Assembly (NCBI GenBank): GCA_964541485.1
Contig: CAZIQL010000004.1
Location: forward strand, 38,560-102,559
Direction of reading: 5' to 3'
Source of the DNA: SIG299 sp964541485
Lineage (GTDB): Bacteria > Bacillota > Clostridia > Lachnospirales > Lachnospiraceae
DNA length: 64,000 nucleotides
Shown: positions 59,876-64,000 of the stretch, one piece after another
How the letters are laid out: each line of letters opens with the position of its first letter
How positions within the stretch are numbered: position 1 is the first letter of the stretch
The notes under the pieces: generated by a model
Database searches by the model: none
The model's input: the letters and a program-made list of their open reading frames with translations, nothing else
Told to the model about the DNA's origin: nothing
Position numbers and translations under genes: made by a program

Positions 59876-60907
59876 TTATACTGTAATCCTCGTCATCACA
59901 ACCAACAAAAGCAAAAATAAAATCATTCCCATGGCGAGGGTCTGAAGCAAAAGCTTCTGAGCCGTCCCCGCATGAAATAAAAACTGTTCTGTCTGTTCCT
60001 GCAAAACCGGCTCTGTTACCGCTCCGACCAGCCGGTACATCAGATACTGAAGACCAAGATGACAAAGTGGCAGCAGTCCTATCAGAAACAGCAGACAGAC
60101 TCCTCCGATTCCAATCGCATTTTTTAGTACAAGCCCTGCACCCATTACTGTTTCCCATGCTCCGCTGACCAGATTTCCAACCCCCGGAATTGCCGATGCC
60201 GATTTTACCACTGCGCTTTTCTTTACCTGGTCAATAGCAGGCATCAGAATTCCTTGTACTGCACCAAAAGCAAGTACCACACCAAGCAGGGTCTTTTGAA
60301 TCCACGAAAACACACTGACAATCAGATTCAATAATCTTGTAAAAATCGGTTCCTTCTGCATACAGGAGGCAAACGAAAGAAGCAGATACACCTGGCTGAG
60401 CGGAAGCAGCACAAATGTTGTCAGATACTCAAAAACCATAATAAGAAACGCCGTACCCTGATAATATCCTGCCGCTGTCAAACTTCCTGTCACGAAGGCA
60501 ATACTGACACAGTAGGTTGGAAGCAGCACCGACGTAAACTTGCAAATGCTTTCCAAGCCTTCCTTTGCCACACTGAGCGAGCTTTTAAATCCACTTGTAA
60601 TATAAAGAGCAATCAGTATGTAAACGCATAAATAACCCATCTGGGAGGCTCCGTTTTTTCCGAATGCCTTGGAAAGGTTTGAAAACAGGGCAGAAAACAG
60701 AATAAGAAACAGAAGCTTTGCCCCCTGCTCAAACGGAAAGGTTATGCTCTCAAGGAGCCATTCAAAAAGCTCCGGCAAAAATGTCTTCCAGCCGTCCCCC
60801 GATGTAATTCCTTCAAAAAATTCCCCAACAGAAAACGGAATCTGCTTTGGCAAAAGCCGTTCCACCGTTTCCTGCAACTCCGAATAATCCAACTGTAATT
60901 CTTCCAT
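59876..60907 (-). CDS. spoIIIAE: Stage III sporulation protein AE
   Basis: 343 residues with about eight membrane segments; the polytopic core component. B. subtilis SpoIIIAE is about 400 residues and begins with a signal peptide; here the protein starts at MEELQLDYSELQETVE without one. ATG 60907 has GAGG 7 bases upstream and the spoIIIAD stop is only 12 bp away, so no longer start is possible. Otherwise complete. Confidence 0.93.
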   Translation of the reverse strand: MEELQLDYSELQETVERLLPKQIPFSVGEFFEGITSGDGWKTFLPELFEWLLESITFPFEQGAKLLFLILFSALFSNLSKAFGKNGASQMGYLCVYILIALYITSGFKSSLSVAKEGLESICKFTSVLLPTYCVSIAFVTGSLTAAGYYQGTAFLIMVFEYLTTFVLLPLSQVYLLLSFASCMQKEPIFTRLLNLIVSVFSWIQKTLLGVVLAFGAVQGILMPAIDQVKKSAVVKSASAIPGVGNLVSGAWETVMGAGLVLKNAIGIGGVCLLFLIGLLPLCHLGLQYLMYRLVGAVTEPVLQEQTEQFLFHAGTAQKLLLQTLAMGMILFLLLLVVMTRITV

Positions 60908-60919
60908 GCAATTTCCTCA

Positions 60920-61297
60920 CTAGACCAGCGTTGCCATCATTTCAAACAATGCCAGAACAATCGGCATTCCGATTGTTAAAATTGTCAGTTTCCCAACCAG
61001 TTCAATCTGACCTGCCACAGCAGAATACCCGGCATCCCGGCAAAGTGCGGAAGCAAATTCGGAAAGATATGTTACTCCTATCATCTTTATCATCAGCGTT
61101 ATGTACTCCATATCCACTGTAAGTACGCGCTCCAACCGGTTTAAGCTTCCGCTGATTCCTTCTAACAGCTGCACCGCAATCCATGCAATCAAAATACTTC
61201 CGGTGAAAGAAACAAACAGACCAAATTCTGCCCTGCCCTGTTTCATCGCCATGGCAATCACAATGGTAAGTATCCCAAGCAACGCTGTTTTTAACAT
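60920..61297 (-). CDS. spoIIIAD: Stage III sporulation protein AD
   Basis: 125 residues from ATG 61297, with AAAGGA 10 bases upstream; the frame is open to 61327 but an ATG there has its ribosome site touching the codon. Four membrane segments. Part of the SpoIIIA complex of the mother cell. Confidence 0.92.
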   Translation of the reverse strand: MLKTALLGILTIVIAMAMKQGRAEFGLFVSFTGSILIAWIAVQLLEGISGSLNRLERVLTVDMEYITLMIKMIGVTYLSEFASALCRDAGYSAVAGQIELVGKLTILTIGMPIVLALFEMMATLV

Positions 61298-61335
61298 GCA
61301 CCGCACTTCCTTTCTGAGTTTTTTCATTCCCTGTG

Positions 61336-61530
61336 TCAGAGTTGAAACAGCTCCTGAATGGTTTCAAACAATTCTGCCACATACGGAATAATCCAGAATA
61401 ACACTAAAATCAGCCCGGCAAGACTCGTCAGATATGCCTGATCCTCCCGGCCCGAATGCTTCAACACCTGGTTCAGCACCGATACCAAAATACCGACTGC
61501 CGCAATTTTAAAAATCATCTGTATGGTCAT
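61336..61530 (-). CDS. spoIIIAC: Stage III sporulation protein AC
   Basis: 64 residues with two membrane segments separated by a short polar turn (VLKHSGREDQAYL), the standard SpoIIIAC. It lies 15 bp after spoIIIAB. Confidence 0.95.
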   Translation of the reverse strand: MTIQMIFKIAAVGILVSVLNQVLKHSGREDQAYLTSLAGLILVLFWIIPYVAELFETIQELFQL

Positions 61531-61545
61531 ACTGTTTTCCCTCCG

Positions 61546-62067
61546 TCACGCTGCCAGTATCAGTAAAAAAATGCCCCCAAGCATCCCCATCATCCGGTAC
61601 AAATATGCCTTGTCTTTCCCTGTACCACGTATCTGCGCCATTTCTTCTTCCAAACGTGCAAAATAAAATTCCAATGCATTTTTCCTTACCATGCTGTCTG
61701 CCTGTGCAAAATAAATTCCGATTTCTGAAAATTCTTCCTTCTGTTCTTTTTTAAGAGGCGCATTTTTCATTGTTCGCTCCGCCTGCTTCTGCCAAACAGT
61801 AATCAAGCTGTTCCCTTCCTTCTTTTCCAACTCTTTGCCGGTATTTTGAAAGAAGTCGCTCATTCTCCCTTTATGCTTTGTTCCTGTCATACGCATTGCC
61901 TCAGGAAGCGGCATCTGATGATATTCCAGCTCGCCGGAAAGCAGAAACAGGGACATCTTGATGTCCTTGAGCCAATGCTCCTGCTCCTTTACCTGAAGTG
62001 CCAGCAGACTTCCGATGGCCGTGGACGAAGCAAGGACAAGGACCGCCCCAATGGTCTTGATTAACAT
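61546..62067 (-). CDS. spoIIIAB: Stage III sporulation protein AB
   Basis: 173 residues: one N-terminal membrane segment, a helical cytoplasmic domain with KDIKMSLFLLSGELEYHQMPL, and a second segment at the C-terminus (MMGMLGGIFLLILAA). The fold is that of type II secretion GspF proteins. It overlaps spoIIIAA by 7 bases. Confidence 0.94.
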   Translation of the reverse strand: MLIKTIGAVLVLASSTAIGSLLALQVKEQEHWLKDIKMSLFLLSGELEYHQMPLPEAMRMTGTKHKGRMSDFFQNTGKELEKKEGNSLITVWQKQAERTMKNAPLKKEQKEEFSEIGIYFAQADSMVRKNALEFYFARLEEEMAQIRGTGKDKAYLYRMMGMLGGIFLLILAA

Positions 62068-62984
62068 AAGGCACCTCCTCCGGCATCACAGACTGCTGCG
62101 AGCTGCCCCGGTGCCCCACCTGCTTTTAGGAAAATGTATCTCTCAAACGGAATATCTGACACTCTTTCTGTTCGTCCGCCTTCCAAAAACCATTCTTCCC
62201 AGCCTTCCCCATGCGCTGTAGCAAGAAGTTTACAACCACAGTAAATGCTCTTCTTCATCACAGCAATATCCTCTGCTCCACCAAGCTCATCCACCGCAAT
62301 GACCTCCGGTGACATGGAACGGAGCAGCAGTTCTACCCCTGTAGTCTTAGGGCATCCATCCAAAACATCCGTCCGTATTCCAAGATCGTTCTGCGGAACG
62401 CCGTGATAGCAGGCAGCGATTTCGGAGCGTTCATCCACAACACCGATTTTTAATCCCCCATTCGACAATTGTCGAATAATATCCCGCAATAACGTAGTCT
62501 TTCCACAGCCAGGCGGTGAAATAATCAGTGTGTGGCAAAGTCTCCCGTTCTCAAACAGATACGGCATCACTCCGTCTGCGCAGCCCTTTTTCTCTCTTGC
62601 CAGCCGGATATTTAAGAATGAAATATTCCGTATTGTCTTGATTTTTTTCTCCTGCATAACTGCTTTTCCACAGATGCCGACACGGTGCCCTCCCTGAATG
62701 GTCAGAAACCCCTGCCGCATCTCATCCTCATAAGCATAAACGGAGAAATTGCTGATATATTCCATCATTTCCCGGATTTCCCCTACGTTGATTCTATAGG
62801 CATCCGATATATTCTTAGTCAAGCCGGTATCTCTATGTAAATAATACTCCTCTTTCCCTTTTAACAAAATCAGCGGTGCATTGCACCGAAGCCTTACTTC
62901 CGTAAAACCTCCCGCTAATAAGGAAATCTTTATCATGCGTTCCCGTAATCCCGCCGGAAATATTTTATAAAATTCCGTCATCAC
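62061..62984 (-). CDS. spoIIIAA: Stage III sporulation protein AA (ATPase)
   Basis: 307 residues. A secretion-type ATPase with Walker A SPPGCGKTTLLRD (about 155-167) and Walker B VIAVDELGG (about 215). It powers the mother-cell side of the feeding channel. Two consecutive ATG codons are possible starts (62984 or 62981); GGAGG lies just upstream. First gene of the eight-gene operon, with a probable sigma-E promoter. Confidence 0.96.
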   Translation of the reverse strand: MMTEFYKIFPAGLRERMIKISLLAGGFTEVRLRCNAPLILLKGKEEYYLHRDTGLTKNISDAYRINVGEIREMMEYISNFSVYAYEDEMRQGFLTIQGGHRVGICGKAVMQEKKIKTIRNISFLNIRLAREKKGCADGVMPYLFENGRLCHTLIISPPGCGKTTLLRDIIRQLSNGGLKIGVVDERSEIAACYHGVPQNDLGIRTDVLDGCPKTTGVELLLRSMSPEVIAVDELGGAEDIAVMKKSIYCGCKLLATAHGEGWEEWFLEGGRTERVSDIPFERYIFLKAGGAPGQLAAVCDAGGGALC

Positions 62985-63006
62985 ACTCTTCCTCCATTCT
63001 TGTCCT

Positions 63007-63033
63007 ATCTTATGAATGGAATTGGGAAAGTAT
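63007..63033 (-). promoter_or_regulatory. Probable sigma-E promoter of the spoIIIA operon
   Basis: Minus strand: ATACTT (63033-63028), 13-bp spacer, CATAAGAT (63014-63007), matching the sigma-E CATA-type -10 and ATA-type -35. It lies 23 bp before the spoIIIAA start. Confidence 0.6.
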
Positions 63034-63044
63034 GTCCGAAAGAG

Positions 63045-63074
63045 GCAAAAAAATATGGGAAGCTTTCGCTTCCC
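63045..63074 (-). terminator. Terminator of the HAD gene
   Basis: Stem GGGAAGC-TTTC-GCTTCCC (63057-63074), followed on the minus strand by seven T. Confidence 0.85.
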
Positions 63075-63079
63075 ACGCT

Positions 63080-63691
63080 TTATAAATTCTCTTTTAATAT
63101 ATTTCTCAGTTCCTCATCCGCCTGCTCCTTGGACTGCACCACAATTCCGTGCATACCAAAGCGTTCCGCCGCCCGGATGTTCTCTTCCCTGTCATCTAAG
63201 AAAACACATTCCTCCGGCTTGAGATTATACTTATCAAACAACGCCTGATAAATCTCCGGTTCCGGCTTTACATACTTTACTTCGTACGAAATCACCATGC
63301 CGTCGACCAGCGAAATGAAACCAAGCTCCTTGCTTGTTGCTTCAAACGCTGTACGTCCATAGTTCGACAGCAAATACACGTGATATCCTTCCGCCTTTAA
63401 GCCCTTAATCCACTCCTGCGCATGCGGGTATTCCTTTGCAATGTAACGGATGTTATCAAATAACATATGGATTTCTTTTTCATATTGCAGTGCCTTCGCT
63501 ACACACGTAGCAATGACCTCTTCATCCGGCATGACACTGCGGTCAAACTCATTCCACATAGCTCCGCTGCGAATGGTAGCATCTGCCACAGTTTCCAGCA
63601 CTTCCCCGGAAAGTCCAAGGTCCTGTAGCAAATAGGTGCCTCTAAAATGTGCAAGGACATTTCCAATGTCAAAAATAATGTTTTTTATCAT
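63080..63691 (-). CDS. HAD-family hydrolase (YihX-like)
   Basis: 203 residues. The nucleophile motif is FDIGNVL (Asp8), the DxGxV form of the YihX/epoxide-hydrolase-like clade, then SNYGR near residue 111 and FLDDREENI near 167. It probably removes phosphate from a small sugar or nucleotide; the substrate is unknown. AGGAG lies 6 bases before ATG 63691. Its promoter runs through a set of 33-bp-spaced repeats. Confidence 0.92.
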   Translation of the reverse strand: MIKNIIFDIGNVLAHFRGTYLLQDLGLSGEVLETVADATIRSGAMWNEFDRSVMPDEEVIATCVAKALQYEKEIHMLFDNIRYIAKEYPHAQEWIKGLKAEGYHVYLLSNYGRTAFEATSKELGFISLVDGMVISYEVKYVKPEPEIYQALFDKYNLKPEECVFLDDREENIRAAERFGMHGIVVQSKEQADEELRNILKENL

Positions 63692-63737
63692 GGTTTACTC
63701 CTGCGTTATTTTCATCATCTTAATTCTGTTCTTTCAT

Positions 63738-63766
63738 TGTATAACATTTTTTCTGACGAACTTCAA
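63738..63766 (-). promoter_or_regulatory. Promoter of the HAD gene
   Basis: Minus strand: TTGAAG (63766-63761), 17-bp spacer, TATACA (63743-63738). The spacer is itself the first copy of the repeat described at 63742-63830. Confidence 0.65.
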
Positions 63767-63830
63767 GCCGAATGTTACACTTTTTCTGACGAACTTTTGC
63801 TGTACTAGTACACTTTTTTTGACAAAAAAG
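63742..63830. repeat. Three diverged repeats with a period of about 33 bp
   Basis: TTTTTTCTGACGAACTT (63747-63763), CTTTTTCTGACGAACTT (about 63780-63796) and CTTTTTTTGACAAAAAA (about 63813-63829), each preceded by TAACA or TACA. Copies lie three helix turns apart and reach into the HAD promoter. Confidence 0.7.
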
Positions 63831-63856
63831 GTGTATGTGAACTGCATACACCCAAA
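63823..63856 (-). terminator. Terminator for a gene beyond the right edge
   Basis: Stem GGTGTATG/CATACACC (63830-63837 with 63845-63852). On the minus strand it is followed by six T. No gene in the window uses it, so it points to a leftward transcript entering from the right. Confidence 0.65.
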
Positions 63857-63874
63857 AAGCTTTGGGTAATCAAA

Positions 63875-63975
63875 GTTTTTGATGGGCTGGCTTTTTGATG
63901 GTTTTTCGTGATGGGCAAACTTGATGGTCGTTTTTGATGGGCTGGTTTGATGGTTTTTCGTGATGGTTTGATAAA
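63875..63975. repeat. 55-bp imperfect tandem duplication
   Basis: GTTTTTGATGGGCTGG starts at 63875 and again at 63930; each is followed by TTTGATGGTTTTTCGTGATGG with small indels. GATGG recurs many times. An open frame through it on the minus strand looks like repeat translation, not a gene. Confidence 0.75.
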
Positions 63976-64000
63976 AATGAATATGTGTAGCAAAGAAACC

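Larger units (their letters stand above)
63692..64000. other. Right-edge intergenic region
   Basis: 309 bp. It holds the HAD promoter, the three 33-bp repeats, a leftward terminator and the 55-bp duplication. I see no gene. Confidence 0.6.

Noticed and set aside
63747..63830. A CRISPR array in the repeats at the right edge or at 25851-25895
   Set aside because: Repeat copies are too few, too short or directly adjacent, without unique spacers or cas genes.
63805..63993. A 62-codon open frame on the minus strand at the right edge
   Set aside because: It translates the 55-bp tandem repeat and the terminator, and has no ribosome site.

Overview
The window reads as chromosome of a low-GC, spore-forming clostridium, most likely a pectin-using member of the Lachnospiraceae. 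Reasons: a complete spoIIIA operon plus spoIVB, PPi-dependent phosphofructokinase, a linked pyrB-pyrI pair, strong GGAGG ribosome sites, and a galacturonate/glucuronate catabolic cluster. I see no rRNA, tRNA, CRISPR array, phage or insertion sequence.

Layout. 1-5.9 kb: hexuronate catabolism. uxaB-uxaA-kdgK runs leftwards and a LacI-type regulator plus uxaC runs rightwards. 5.9-6.0 kb: a large cloverleaf-like palindrome. 6.2-7.6 kb: pyrB-pyrI. 7.6-14 kb, leftward: a membrane protein, a DUF3737 protein, rpsO with its leader RNA, then the yqeG-aroK-aroQ-Xaa-Pro peptidase-efp operon. 14.1-14.9 kb: an SDR dehydrogenase (KduD-like) whose promoter carries the same operator as uxaB. 15-18.6 kb: a response regulator / ABC exporter / histidine kinase module, with near-identical terminators on both sides. 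18.6-25 kb: YgiQ radical SAM protein, a deleted MATE gene, aroF-tyrA, a small acidic protein and queA. 25.4-29.7 kb: accessory genes (lipoprotein, PadR-DUF2812 pair, RDD protein, half of an AlkD-type gene, alpha/beta hydrolase). 29.9-35.1 kb: PPi-PFK, an FAD-Rieske oxidoreductase with an occluded start, a zinc-ribbon acyltransferase and a GltS-type symporter. 35.2-41.6 kb, leftward: PfkB kinase, MATE transporter with a kinase-like tail, and a two-subunit ABC exporter. 41.7-50.4 kb, leftward: spoIVB, recN, a 1310-residue Ig-like repeat protein, a toxin-antitoxin pair with a frameshifted toxin, and a YebC protein. 50.5-57.9 kb: the conserved block Asp23-nusB-xseA-xseB-ispA-dxs-tlyA-nadK-argR. 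58-63 kb: spoIIIAA-AH. 63.1-64 kb: a HAD hydrolase and a repeat-rich edge.

How genes work together. UxaC, UxaB, UxaA and KdgK carry galacturonate to 2-keto-3-deoxy-6-phosphogluconate. The KduD-like dehydrogenase feeds unsaturated pectin products into the same intermediate, and the shared ATGTAA-N4-TTACAT operator ties both loci to one repressor, probably the adjacent LacI protein. AroF, AroQ, AroK and TyrA belong to aromatic amino-acid synthesis. Dxs and IspA make isoprenoids. SpoIIIA and SpoIVB act at the engulfment and late forespore stages, and their upstream regions hold plausible sigma-E and sigma-F/G promoters.

The strongest unusual signals are the start-occluding hairpin at 31154-31186, the four phased TCTTTAC repeats before the ABC exporter, the shared uronate operator, the cloverleaf palindrome, the one-base toxin frameshift, and several genes shortened by internal deletion. 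I did not find a convincing wholly new multi-gene system. All family calls are from reading the protein sequences, with no database search.
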